Assembly: GCA_031763025.1 (NCBI GenBank)
Contig: JASSKH010000044.1
Span: forward strand, 310,001-374,000
From: Macrocystis pyrifera
Lineage: Eukaryota; Sar; Phaeophyceae; Laminariales; Laminariaceae
Length of the DNA: 64,000 bases
Direction of reading: 5' to 3'
The notes beneath the pieces were generated by a model. That model saw only the letters and a list, made by a program, of their open reading frames with translations, was not told the origin of the DNA and searched no databases. Of the stretch, positions 48,201 through 57,856 are shown one piece after another. Position 1 is the stretch's first letter, and each line of letters opens with the position of its first letter. Position numbers and translations under genes: made by a program.

Positions 48201-51200
48201 GGGCGGCCGAACGACAAGCCTGGACTAACATGACCTGCATCCTGCACAACGTTTTGCAGGCTGCTCCTGCGCACAGGCCGAGTCAATGGCAGGGGGGGCA
48301 CCCAAAACTCGTTTAGATACATGTCGACTTAAGGAGCTTTTTGTGTCCAATCCCTCAAACACGGAGCATACGAAAACCTGAAATTTATTGCGGCAAACCG
48401 ATCAACAATATCCCTTGCTTCAAATAGGTACAAAAACACCATTTGTTGTGTTTGGGACTACAACCAGAACCCAAAATGGTTTCTACAACATAATTCAACG
48501 TTGTCACCCCATTTAGAGCTGCGCTCGATACGTGGGGACAAAATACTTATCCATTAGGGTAAACTTGTGTACATGTACTGTGCAATATTAAGAGGGTGAA
48601 AATACACTGTCAGGCGTGCGCCCCACCTTTGCACACGCCCGCTGCCGACAGAAAGCACGCTACTACTGCCATGTATACCTTGTGCGGCGGGATCACGATA
48701 CGGCACGCATCCGCCACGGCTTTGAGTAGCATCGCGTCTCCCGAACTGGCCGCGTGCATCAAAATCGTTTTATCGTCAGCTGACTTCAGAAGCAACAGAC
48801 GCTCAAAAGCCTGGCGCGCAAGGATCGTGTTGCGAAAAGAGGGGGGTGGGGGGAGGAGGGGCGGGCGTCTCATTGATCCGTTGGGTAACACATCATCTTT
48901 ACACAACATAGATATGAGCAGTTTGCCCCTATCAATCACCCCTGTTGATATCACGATTTTGGATATTCACCGTCGACAAAAAGCTCTTGTGTCAGCCGTA
49001 CGCCTATCAATGTGCAGCGTGTGCCTATCGTCAGGAAATAACGAGCAGAAACAGGAGCTCAAAAGCCCTACGAGTCGCCAAACCTACTTGGCACGTGGAA
49101 AACAACCCTTCACTCGACCACCCCTGCATCCCATCGGTCCAATAACGACGTACTGAGCACCACACCCCCTTACTCCAGGCTCGGAAGCAACACGTTCCAA
49201 ATGGGCGGATGACTAAGTCCAGCAGCAAATACTCTCACCCGCCCCCTCCCTCTGAAACTTTCTAACAAGGTATTGGCCAAACTTCAAGGGGAAAACCACA
49301 AAAAGGAGTTCGCCCCAAAACATGTTCGCGTGAATCGGAGGGAAAACAAGAAAAAGGAGCAAAGATTGGGCGAACTATTTCGGCCTGATAGGGCTCCACC
49401 GTCGAACAAACCAATATCTACCACAATCTTCATAATGCTTTGACAATTTTAGACCCAACGTGACGAGCGTTGGAACTAAATTGAAAACTCCCACGGTCAG
49501 TATATTTCCGTCCAGAAGAGTAGGTGTTTCGCTCCTGCTTTCGTATTTCAATGGGCGCTTACATTTTCCACTGAGGAATTCACGTTTCGGAGGGCGAGCG
49601 CTACAGGGTTCTTCATCTCAGGAGGCAGGAGATAAAGTAAGTGTACCCCCCCCCCGCCGAAGAAAGAGCCGACCTTACACGGGAAGGGAGTATTTTTGTA
49701 TCCGTCCAAATGCAACCATATTCTTCGCCTGAACTTGGGCGGAAGAACAAAAGGTTCAAACACTAATAAGTCCTGCTGACGATGGCTCAATTTATGTAAT
49801 CCGTTTCTAGACATGTATCGTGATGAGATCTGCCGAGACAGTTGACACTGACGATGGTCTCCTGTGCAAGGCTCGGCGATAGCAGGGTAAGCGAGGGACG
49901 GGATAGCTGCAGAAAAAGATTTTCTGAGGCTGTGGATCAGCACGTACCCCAGATATTTTCTAAACATGTTTGGTATTGTTATCGAGGTTTAACGTAGCCT
50001 AGCGTGCTCTCGTAAAAATATTTTGTTTGAGCGATTATCCTTAGATGTGCCGGAGCAGTAAATTATACTTTCAAGCGCATTGGTTAGGTGGCACACCAAC
50101 TAAGCAAGACTCTGCTTTAGGTCATACCTTGGGCTAAAGTTGGAGTTGCGAGTCTAGGTCGTGGGTGCCGTGAGATGAAGCCGAAAGTCAGATCGCCGTC
50201 GAAACGTAACCCTTTACAGTGTAGTGATAAACCCACTACTTCATTACAACATGATCAATGTATTCCCGCAAGAAAGTTTGCCCAAACTGGCAGATTGACG
50301 CCTTCTTTAGCCCAGCGTTATGAAGACTGGGCTAGGTTAAAATAACGCCTAGAATACCGACCGAGAACGGTAGTTCAAGACGAATAAAAAGCCCAACAAC
50401 AGCCCGAATTGTGTAGTATGTTGCTTTTCACCCCGAATGTTCATCATATGATGCATGTCATAGTCCGACATAATGAATGGGACTTGTTTTCTTCCCTCTA
50501 GCCAGCTCCGCAAGAGTACCGTCTCTTCTATTTGCCCCAGCCGACATGATAATCCACACTTTTTTCTTGAAGGCGATGTCACTTACTATTCCCGAAATCG
50601 GTTTACTCCAACATAATGCTGGAGTTCAGCATCGAACAACAACATTTCTAAGCATCGGATAGATCGCAATCTACTGCACATCAAGTAGATCATCCAGATG
50701 CTAGTCCGCCGGCGTGATCTGTTTGGTGCACGATCTGCACAGCACAGATTACACCTGGAAGACCTGTTCCGGGAAGTTCAAGATGGATTACACGGCTCCC
50801 ACACGGCATTATGAGCCACATTGGTTACGTATAATAGATCATTTAAATAGCTGGCCTGAACAGTTTAGATCATGAAGGGCGAGTCCACAGTCGTACAGAG
50901 GAGTTCCAATGGGTTTCACATAGTCTGCACGACAGTGTCCATGCTCGAGTCTCGACTCCCCACCACGCGTCTCTGGATAGGACTGTACCATTGGCTATGT
51001 GCTCACGTCTGAGGCTAAACCGGTCCAAATATGTCATCAGCTAGACCGGTCGCCATTAAGAGAAAGAAATTCGAAAGCAGAAACAATGGAAAGACTACAT
51101 TAAGGGATTGCCAGTCTGATCTCCCGCACACTCAACCCACCAACCCACGCACCCACCCACTCACCCCGCCAATCCCTCGCCTACCCGCAAGACAGCACAC

Positions 51201-54200
51201 CCACTCATCTACCCACACACCCATCAACCCACCAACCCATACCCAGCCATTGACCAAACCACCCACCCACCACCATGCGACTGCTCTGATGTTTAAATTT
51301 CTCCTTGACGTACCTCATTATCTCGTAGAGACGATTTTACGGCTTCTTGCACCTCGTGAAATACCGGAGCCGGGCCTACGCTGGCGGCGTGCATGAGCAG
51401 CGTCATGTGCCTATGGTCTCGAGCCTCGAGCGAAACAAACGCCTGTGACAGGACGGACATAGGCCGGCCGAACAAAGCGTGGTGCTCAACGGAAGCGTCG
51501 CGGATTCACTGTACCGCGAAGAATTTTGCATAATTACCTCAGAGCAAACTATTGTCAATGCGACGTCAACGCATTTTGTCCCCGGGCACGCCACAAAACC
51601 TCGTAATGGATGCAATCCTGCACACGCCACCTGCTGGTAGCAGTACGTAGCACGTCCACTGCACTTTAGTGCACAAATGACTAGCGAAATTCTGCTACGT
51701 GCGTAAATAGCAATTTATATTTCGGAGGGGTGCGACAGTTTGACAGCCATCGGTCTGGCGACGACGGCAGTGGTGCCGCTAAAGCCGAATATGTACGCGA
51801 GGGTTGGGGATTTCGATCAGATCTTTTAGACAACACTTTGTTCTCGACCATACCGATCTTGAAAAGACGCGCTCTGAAAGCAATCGCCCCCCTGTGGGAA
51901 CTCAGCCTTCACGGTACTACTATAGTGCTGGTGACGTAGGATACGGCTAGGTTCGCTCCAATAAAGTCCCACCGGAAGTGTGAAGTGCACTTGCATATAC
52001 CCTCGCTTTGACGCGATTATGTGAATGCCACACTCTGGGGGCTGATCGGACGATATATACTACGGTAGGACTGCCGCTGCAACTCCTACATGTCCGACTG
52101 CACCTTCTTCTCCATCACCGCTATCCAGTATGTCATACGGGTGGGTTTTTATACGCGTGTAGATGCTTTAGGGGGCTAGACATTATATTATTGACCTTTA
52201 CTGGAACGTTCGAGCAGTCTTGGAATCGCCACAGCCGTGCGGGTTCAACAAGCTATACATCATGCACTGATACAGTTGCAGCTAACTATTGTCAAGTGTT
52301 GTTACCATTGCAAACCGTGATATTGTAAAGTCATAGCCAGCTTCAACATGCACACATTACACGTTGGTAATACGCCCGTACGTCACTTCTTTCCATCGAC
52401 TGAATACGGCACGAACACGAGGAGTACCGCCGTAGCCGACAACACGTACGTATTCACTAAAGTGCCATTTGTTCAACATTTGCCGTCGACGTTTAAAGCG
52501 ACGTCGGAATGCTTTCTGCACAATATCCAACGAAGAAACATTGTGCTGGAAATGGACACAACAATAATCTGAGAAAATTAGAAAACGAGCAGCAAGAGAT
52601 ACTATCCTGAGACATACAAAGAGTTAGATGTTATTGCGTCAGTGTTTTATCAAAGTTTGTGTATTACATTTGGAATTCGAAAGTAAGAAATCAGGTCGGA
52701 AACCGTTTTCTCATTTACCACTAGTACATGCCCAGCACATGTGCAGGTTTTCACCTGTGTTTCCTCTATCTCCAATATTAGGGCGGCCACAATTGCCACG
52801 CTTCGGCTCCTTGCCGCGAGCATTACCGCTGACCTTCCGCCCCTGTCACGGTTCGCGAGCTGAAGCCTCATCTCGAAGTCTCTGGCCAGCTGCGGAAGCA
52901 CGAAAAGGTGTGGGCGAACATCAAATATCGTGTCGAGTCCATCAGACATAAGACACAACCTTGTTCTCAACGCTTTATCTACTTCGATAAAATTGCCAAC
53001 ATATCAGCATACGCCGGAACTTTACACGGCTCGGGTCTAAACTCGCTAGCCGCATGGAGTTCGATACGGCAACTTGACCCGGCACGAACCATAATATGCC
53101 AGACTTTGCCTGGGTCGACCAGACCTGATCTTAGTAGACCTTACCCAACCCGAGCAAACCCGACCCGACCCGACCCGACCAGACCCGAGCCGACACCAGC
53201 CGACCCGAGCCGACCCGAGCCGACCCGACCAGACCAGACCAGACTCGACACGTCACGACTCGACGAAACCCGACACCACCCCACCAGACCCTACCTGACC
53301 CGACCCGACATGATCAGACCGGACAGGTGAAGTTTTAAAAACTTACCGACTCGACCCGCTGGTCGGGTCTGACCGGTGAATAGTCCTAAAATATGTATAG
53401 CCCAACACGAAAATTATTTACGCAATCGGCAGCGTGCCACAACATGCGTGAATAGGTATGCACGCATTGGCCAAAACAGTTGTGACGGACGGGGCAGACC
53501 CGCCAGCTCAAGAGCTCACCAAATATCTTGGAACACAGAAAAATGTTAGCGCTGCCAAAGCCCTATTGGACTGCTGATTGTATGAATGTTGATTTGTTTC
53601 TCCTGTAAGGCTCTTTATTGAGCCTAGACTCGCGTCACGGTAGCGGGCGAATGTACCCGCAGTGCTGTCACAATCGCGGTTGGGGCACTCGGGCGAGGGG
53701 CTTTGTGCTCACGAACAAACCACTTACTTTCCCCAAGTTGAGCACGAATGTCATGGAGTTGCATATCGCGAAACCCCGAGAGAATAAAAACCGACGGCTG
53801 CAAATGAATATGGTAGTCACGTTTCTCGGGTGGATGGCTCTGAGCCACTACGCAATGTGAATATATCAGTTCCTCCCCTACTATCGTACTGCAGCACCAG
53901 TCGGCAAAGTGACCTTTCAATCAGGAACCTCAAGCAAACAACATAGTACCCTACCGAGGCAGCTGTCTACGGTGTCTAGTCACCCATCGATAAAAAGCGT
54001 GACCCGACGCGAGTACCGCCTTGTAACGCGCGTGCCGGAACGCGAGTACCATCTTGCAACGCAACGGAAGCACTTTTTTGTGGCTTTCGTTTGACCTGAC
54101 GGAGCTCCTCCCCCATATCAAGCTTCAATCCCGTCTGTGTTTTCACTCTATTGTTGTTTTTTTTCTTGAAAGGAATATTCGAGCAAAGCGCACTATGATC

Positions 54201-57200
54201 TTCCTCGTAAGGGTTAGGGGACTTAGGAGCTCCACGAGAAGAGAACCTCAGACAAAATGAGGCACAACGTTACCGTAACATGCGCGTGCCGTGCATGTCG
54301 TCGCCTCCACAACGAATTACGCATTTTTACATACAAACTCCAACGTCATTAAATATTCTCACTTCACGAACCCATAACCTGCGCTGTTCATAGAAATCCC
54401 TCCATTGCCTGACGGGTAATACTACGTATGTACGTGCGTCAATATCGACTGGTCGTTGCTGCCAAAACCCTACAGAGATCAACTACGTATAGTTGGGAAG
54501 TTCTATGTGAGACGATTTGGCTTCTTCGTCTTCTTTTTTGGGCATCTGAGTTTCCGACTAATCGAGTTTCCGTTGTCTTCCCTGGGATACCCTCAGCCTC
54601 GTGAACAAAGCAGCCACATGCACGGAGTGAGCTTACAAGGTATCCTAGTATCTCGGAATCCCGGGATGTTGCGTCGTGCGGGGCAGATGCCGAAATCGTA
54701 CTTTATTCAGACATCTCCCTCCTCTGAAGCACTCAGCGGGCGTTTCTCCGGCGCGTTAGGACGATAGCGAGTTGCGGCATGAATCGATCTACTGAAACTC
54801 CGAAACTGCTAAAATGAGACGTTGTGCAGGAGCTGGGCACAGCACCGATCCAACGCCGGAAACATGCCCCGGATCATGTAGATTGTATACCGGCTCCCAC
54901 CCTGTGACGTGACCTACTGTGGGTAGATCCTACCGACCCGGGAAATGTATGCCTTTATGGAAAATGTAGGTCGTAATGGGGTGGAAATAAGCGATGCGCG
55001 AAATCGTCTTACGTATTCGTCCCCAGACACGCGGGGACAGGAGTATCGAAAAGACAAGGACGACGTCGTATTCGGATTCGATGTCAGAACCTTCTTTAAG
55101 CGTGCGCCGACAGTCTTTCGAGTTTTTAACAAGTTTTCGAATTACACCAATTATCAACAAACATTGACCCGTGTTACGATAGAGGTGACATAGGGTTGGA
55201 GAAACACATATCACACTTCTGCCAGATCCTCTGCAGATCAATTGGTATCGCGTCATGATCTAGATATTTCGAGTCAGACATCTAATCTACTCCCGATCTT
55301 GTATTATCTAGCTCGTGATGCCGGGTGGGTGGGAGTCGCTTACCTATCTGCATCATGTGTCATCTGTTTTCTGGAGTAGACATGTACTATGTAGATCCTC
55401 CACAACTCAGCACAACGACCGTTCTGGAACGAGACTATCTGCAGTTGATAGATATATCATGCTCTACTCGAGGAATTAAACACTTCTACCAGACGGGGAG
55501 TGTGACGGACCTACTGCAGATCATCTAGATCCTAGTAGTCTGCCGTCATGATACGCTGTGCAGAACGGTGTACAGCACATACCAAAAACCAACGAATCCT
55601 GTCCTAGATCTTGTACATTGTACAACTCCCGCGCGGCAACATGATCTAGGCCGTATAGTGTCCTGAAGTATCTCGATCACTGAGTGGAACCCATGACCTA
55701 GTCGAGGCGTGAACATTTCTGAAAAACGGAGTTTCCTCCACAAAAGATATCCCAGAAATGATTTGAATCTCACCGGTTTTGCTCAACAAGATGCTTCGCG
55801 TTTTCCTACACAGCAGGCCAAGCCATTTGATTATTCACCTGGATGGACGTCCAGTCAGATGTCGTGGGGGGGGTAGAGAGCGCCTACACTACCATCATGT
55901 CAGGAGTCTACGAAAACCCAGAAGCTACCTTTACCCGTGGTCCGCGTCGGTTTCAAGTAGTTCGTCCCCAACGCATCGATCAAGGAGTTCAACCTGGGCT
56001 CAAAGGGGATACATGTCGCTCCTAGGAACGACAAGACAGAACGAAACGGCTGGAAACGAATCAGCTTGAACTTGAGATCGTTTCACCAGTCATTGCGGCG
56101 GGTTTCGTACCCACTACGGACACACTATTTTCGGTTTGTGCTCGGACGCATGCTACGAAAAAGGGGTGTATTTGTGGGTAAGCGTTTCCACAGACGGGCC
56201 GATCGCCTGAGGCAAGGAAAAGAAATAAAATTATTAAAACGAAGAAAAACTAGTCGCCACCATTTCGGAATTACAAACAAAATGAGCGAGTTGAGAGCTT
56301 TGTTAGAACGTTAAATATGTTTATAGATGTCGTTTGTTTCCAACCATGGATTTCGGTTGTAAAATACCTACGTGTGCTGCCTGCAACATCAAACGAAATA
56401 CAGGTTGTAGTTTGCTTATGTTTCGTTTACGCCCGCCTGAGGAACGACCCCATCTACCCCATATCGTTTGAATGCCATACATTTGTGCTTTACACGATAA
56501 TGCACGGTACATCGGCTTTTCGCTATTTTCCCCTTGCCAACGTAAAGCGCTTGTTCCAATCGTATCGTCCACATCCGAAAGGGAAACGTCGACCCAAAAA
56601 TATCAAACATCAAACGATGCCATCAATTTCCCTTTACATATGTTAGCCGTGGAGAAGACTATTAATCGGGTTGCACCTCAATGGTTGAATCAAACTGTGA
56701 TGCGGACTCGTCCCTAGGTAAGGGTATGTCGTTTTCCGGCTCGAACGCTTTTGCCCCGATTTATCTCCGCATGTGAGAAGCTACCGTTGCGTGAGTGTAT
56801 TTTCAACAAGTACACGGGTCTACGAACTAGCCCATAGAAGGAGCTGGTGGTGGGTTGCTTAAACTAGCCTCTTCGAAATCATGTCTCAGGTGAACGGTAT
56901 AGTGCTCGTCATGTGAGGAACTCGGGAAATATTGAGCGATCACCCTTGCTGGGCCGCTGCTCTACGACGGAGAAAGCATTTTTTGGAAGAACGTTAATTC
57001 GATTGACTTAATCGAAGAGAACTCTACGAAATGTCAATGGAGCGATATGAAATTATGATTCGTGCAGCGGTATGCCTAAAGTCGCCCATGACGTTGTTTG
57101 TCGGGTTATGTGTACATTCCTGTTTCAAGTAAATGCTACAGGTGAGGCATAGGGCTCTGAAGACGGGGAGATCCAGGCAAAAAAATCTGCGTTCGATGTG

Positions 57201-57856
57201 GGGAAAAATCCCCACGAATAGGCATGGTCTCCTTGGTTCCCCCTTCTCTAGGTAAGCCAGTTGTTTAGGGGTGGGCACGCCGTCAATCGGCTGACAAGGC
57301 CGAAAGGCGTGCAGCACGCCAGTACACTAGACGTAATTCAGACCTCATCGAGGGGTCGTACTATAGAGGACACCTGTGTATTACAGCAGTAGTCGGTATC
57401 ACTATATAATACAGTAGCATGCGTTCGTGCAGGCTGAGGTATAGACACACGTCTCGAAGTGAGTACCCTTAGGGAATACAGGGGCACCCCTAACGCGATT
57501 TGTGATTTGGTATCCCTTTGAGTGATCACCTTGCTATCGTACTTCTGCTCGGAAGCGTTTCAAATCGCCGGTAGTACTTGACCACTCACCTTGTTGTCAT
57601 ACTGGCGATTGAAGGCGTTCAATACAGCGGTAAATTTTGCGAAATCTCCTGTCGCCGCTGCCGCCATTAAAGGCGTCCGCAGCTTGTGCTTGACGAGAAG
57701 GCTGGGGGTGTTGAGAGCGGACGTTACCCCCTCCGGTAATTGAAACACTAGCGAACGTACATCCTCAACGCGGCCTTCCTCAATCGACACAAGTAGATCG
57801 TTCGAGGTCTTAGCTGCCTTGAGACTGAACTTGCGTCCCGTCCGAAGGCTTGGAAC
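39146..57856 (-). CDS. Multi-exon ankyrin-like repeat gene (span of recognised exons)
   Basis: Nine minus-strand exons can be proposed between 57856 and 39146, six of them with a shared repeat of about 43-45 residues. The pattern is a hydrophobic lead, D..G.T.LMHAAS.G, then F..V..A and a charged end such as DNE, DEE or DNK. This resembles the ankyrin helix-turn-helix (TPLH.AA..G) with a longer second half. Ankyrin repeats bind proteins, and no partner or catalytic domain is visible. Most exons are phase 0 at both ends with AG and GTGAGT/GTACGT-type borders. Introns are about 4.7, 1.3, 2.5, 4.7, 1.5, 1.9, 0.57 and 0.19 kb. The 5' end is not established. Large introns hold a LINE piece, MITE-1 and pentamer arrays. 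The exons are much better supported than the single-gene linkage. Confidence 0.65.
39441..39569 (-). CDS. Ankyrin-like repeat exon (43 codons)
   Basis: Acceptor TTTTTCTTCCTAG and donor GAAGAG|GTGAGT enclose exactly 129 bp, phase 0 at both ends. The product begins LPEELKATDLWGRNVLTHAL and ends RDVVPDEE. The D.WGRN.LTHAL core and F..A..A second helix match the other exons, with LTHAL replacing LMHAA. The previous exon's FKIAFKVLSECLWKYK tail would supply the preceding helix. Confidence 0.75.
39568..40134 (-). other. Intron with CTC triplet array
   Basis: The proposed intron of about 565 bp between two exons contains an imperfect CCT/CTC array at about 39968-40040 on the plus strand. The poly-leucine, poly-proline and poly-glycine/glutamate frames here come from that array. 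Confidence 0.5.
40135..40275 (-). CDS. Probable linker plus helix exon of ankyrin-like gene (47 codons)
   Basis: Acceptor GCGGCGTCCTCAG and donor TACAAG|GTGGTG enclose 141 bp, phase 0 at both ends. The product starts with a threonine/alanine-rich linker (ATTTEDTAGVDAKART) and ends with a hydrophobic helix, PVFKIAFKVLSECLWKYK. That helix matches the F..V..A....K end of the repeat unit without its LMHAA core. It would join directly onto LPEELKATD in the next exon. The weaker donor (GTGGTG) keeps confidence moderate. Confidence 0.5.
40785..41010 (-). repeat. Family A repeat, minus-strand copy
   Basis: Read on the minus strand, a run of C/G near 41000-41008 precedes the end module. CACGCCCACCCCTACAACGC, a GTTTTCATTTACAG-like piece, CGAGTCGCGCTAAGGGTGAG and GGATGACAGGATCAATCAGC follow in family order. 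It lies inside the proposed 42214-40275 intron of the ankyrin-like gene. Confidence 0.55.
41011..42213. other. Intronic region with no recognised feature
   Basis: This is mostly intron if the gene model holds. A GGCTCCTCATTTACCTCAAG block near 41302 is a weak relative of the 34-bp repeat. Nothing else is recognised. Confidence 0.35.
42214..42446 (-). CDS. Probable acidic linker exon of ankyrin-like gene
   Basis: The open segment encodes a strongly acidic run (DVDDEQDKEQDNIDDDEAGG), then a proline/threonine-rich low-complexity stretch (MDATPATTPGVTVPAG), and ends LLPDGLGQ before a CAG|GTACTG donor in phase 0. The upstream limit is uncertain. An AG at 42447-42448 gives a 233-bp exon entered in phase 1, and another at 42522-42523 gives 308 bp, also phase 1. 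Both fit the phase-1 end of the preceding repeat exon (43919-44018). It is likely a flexible spacer between two groups of repeats. Confidence 0.5.
42541..42775 (+). repeat. Degenerate ~80-bp tandem repeat, three units
   Basis: A TGACCA(T/C)(T/G)GACCACGCATC-like block followed by TTTCGGACYTACGGTCGGG and a G/A-rich tail occurs at 42541, 42615 and 42699. Units are diverged. The array lies in the proposed intron just upstream of the acidic exon. Confidence 0.55.
43385..43740 (+). repeat. Pentamer array, GGGTA/TAGGG units
   Basis: About 350 bp of imperfect GGGTA repeats has a near-perfect core of about 75 bp at about 43541-43616. It lies in the proposed intron between 43919 and 42446. Minus-strand frames read proline/tyrosine/threonine/leucine repeats and are not a gene. 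It resembles, but is not, a TTAGGG telomere repeat. Confidence 0.95.
43919..44018 (-). CDS. Shortened ankyrin-like repeat exon (33 codons plus 1 base)
   Basis: Acceptor CATCAACGTTTCAG and donor ACGAAG|GTAAGT are both strong. The product VRDMLVDRDCDGLNFLMHAA continues SCNVIASSVVSDE. The D.DG.NFLMHAAS core is intact, but the second helix is about ten residues shorter than in the sister exons. The donor leaves phase 1, unlike its phase-0 neighbours. The next exon can be entered in phase 1, so the reading frame can continue. Confidence 0.7.
46360..46800 (+). mobile_element. LINE-like non-LTR retrotransposon fragment, ORF2 C-terminus
   Basis: A 77-codon open stretch (46429-46662) reads RRRTDHTTLSCEKILKMTR, then CESIETTTRKRRLFFAGDMA, then LPSRVVFETMAGGENLRPGG. 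After a TGA at 46660-46662 the same frame goes on with HRYIVEDLRGFRAT and FGVEP. From memory this matches the conserved region after the reverse transcriptase in a group of non-LTR elements common in stramenopiles (RKRRLLFAG..AR....LP.RVMFG, then EDLR.F.ATE). It is a truncated, inactive C-terminal piece with at least one in-frame stop. No poly-A tail or target duplication was found. It lies antisense in an ankyrin-gene intron. Confidence 0.65.
47743..47853. mobile_element. MITE-1, copy 4 (decayed)
   Basis: CTATTTCGGGGGACCATAGT at the left and GTGTTCCCCGTACTATAG at the right preserve the MITE-1 termini. The interior AAACCTTTACTATTTTCTTT is diverged. It lies within the 4.7-kb intron. Confidence 0.7.
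48679..48810 (-). CDS. Ankyrin-like repeat exon (44 codons)
   Basis: The acceptor (ending CTTGCGCGCCAG) and donor CACAAG|GTATAC enclose exactly 132 bp, phase 0 at both ends. The product starts AFERLLLLKSADDKTILMHA and continues ASSGDAMLLKAVADACRIVI to PPHK. It is the clearest match to the unit: D.KT.LMHAASSGD, then L..V.DA....I...K. A 186-codon frame on the opposite strand is its shadow. Confidence 0.8.
50685..50760 (+). repeat. GATC-rich dispersed repeat, copy 1
   Basis: GATCATCCAGATGCTAGTCC followed by GCCGGCGTGATCTG and GATCTGCACAGCACAG aligns with GATCATCTAGATCCTAGTAG, GCCGTCATGATACG and CTGTGCAGAACGG at 55518-55575. Both copies are diverged. The type of element is unknown. Confidence 0.45.
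51121..51265 (+). repeat. ACCCACC-type simple repeat
   Basis: Imperfect ACCCACCAACCCACGC-like units with frequent CCAC steps extend about 145 bp, close to the downstream (minus-strand) side of the repeat exon at 51314. Proline/threonine/histidine-rich frames here are artefacts. Confidence 0.8.
51314..51442 (-). CDS. Ankyrin-like repeat exon (43 codons)
   Basis: Acceptor TGTCCGTCCTGTCACAG and donor AATGAG|GTACGT enclose 129 bp, phase 0 at both ends. The product starts AFVSLEARDHRHMTLLMHAA and continues SVGPAPVFHEVQEAVKSSLR to DNE. RD...MTLLMHAASVG and VF.EVQEAV match the shared unit residue for residue in spacing. Confidence 0.8.
51443..52754 (-). other. 1.3-kb intron of ankyrin-like gene
   Basis: I see no repeat, element or coding signal beyond short overlapping open frames. 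Confidence 0.4.
52755..52889 (-). CDS. Ankyrin-like repeat exon (45 codons)
   Basis: Acceptor CCTTTTCGTGCTTCCGCAG and donor ACACAG|GTGAAA enclose 135 bp, phase 0 at both ends. The product starts LARDFEMRLQLANRDRGGRS and continues AVMLAARSRSVAIVAALILE to IEETQ. NRDRGGRSAVMLAARS aligns with D..G.T.LMHAAS. This unit is the most diverged of the full-length ones, and its reading frame is open well beyond both borders. Confidence 0.7.
53125..53325 (+). repeat. Pentamer array, CCCGA/TCGGG units, second site
   Basis: Imperfect GACCC/CCGA units with CCAGA and GAGCC variants lie in the same orientation as the array at 36505-36725. The flanks of the two arrays do not look alike to me, so a simple segmental duplication is not evident. 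The minus-strand complement GGTCGGGTCTG continues weakly to about 53370. Confidence 0.9.
55200..55690 (+). repeat. GATC-rich segment with repeat copy 2
   Basis: At least nine GATC tetramers occur in about 500 bp, many as GATCTAGAT or AGATCCT. The portion at 55518-55575 is related to 50685-50760, and shorter relatives lie near 54.87 and 58.63 kb. No coding signal or terminal repeats are visible. Confidence 0.4.
57590..57856 (-). CDS. First recognised exon of ankyrin-like gene (89 codons)
   Basis: Acceptor TTTTTATGTTTCCAG and donor AACAAG|GTGAGT, both near consensus, enclose 267 bp, phase 0 at both ends. The product opens VPSLRTGRKFSLKAAKTSND with SIEEGRVEDVRSLVFQLPEG, and then carries a repeat unit: LVKHKLRTPLMAAAATGDFA and KFTAVLNAFNRQYDNK. 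The first half looks like the start of an ankyrin domain (an EEGRVEDV-type helix), so the N-terminus is probably near. It is about twice the length of the sister exons. A possible 54-bp exon upstream (58107-58160, ending TESRCQ before GTATCC) would join in phase 0. Confidence 0.8.

Larger units (their letters stand above)
44020..48678 (-). other. 4.7-kb intron of ankyrin-like gene
   Basis: Apart from the LINE fragment at 46360-46800, the MITE-1 copy at 47743-47853 and G10/G11 runs at 45760-45786, I see no feature. Short open frames on both strands, including a cysteine-containing one at 44503-44694, have no exon-quality borders. Confidence 0.45.
48811..51313 (-). other. 2.5-kb intron of ankyrin-like gene
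   Basis: It contains a C10 run (49646-49655), a GATC-containing repeat at about 50685-50760 related to 55.5 kb, and an ACCCACC simple array at 51121-51265. No coding signal was seen. Confidence 0.45.
52890..57589 (-). other. 4.7-kb intron of ankyrin-like gene
   Basis: It contains the TCGGG pentamer array (53125-53325) and the GATC-rich segment (55200-55690). A small exon-like piece near 53740-53809 has a GTAAGT donor but does not keep the reading frame between its neighbours, so it is not called. Confidence 0.4.

Noticed and set aside
48596-49156. 186-codon plus-strand open frame
   Set aside because: It lies antisense to the well-supported ankyrin-like exon at 48679-48810, and its product has no recognisable features.
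53740-53809. Exon-like piece between TTTGCAG and GTAAGT on the minus strand
   Set aside because: It would enter in phase 0 and leave in phase 1, while the next exon needs phase 0. Its product does not resemble the repeat unit.
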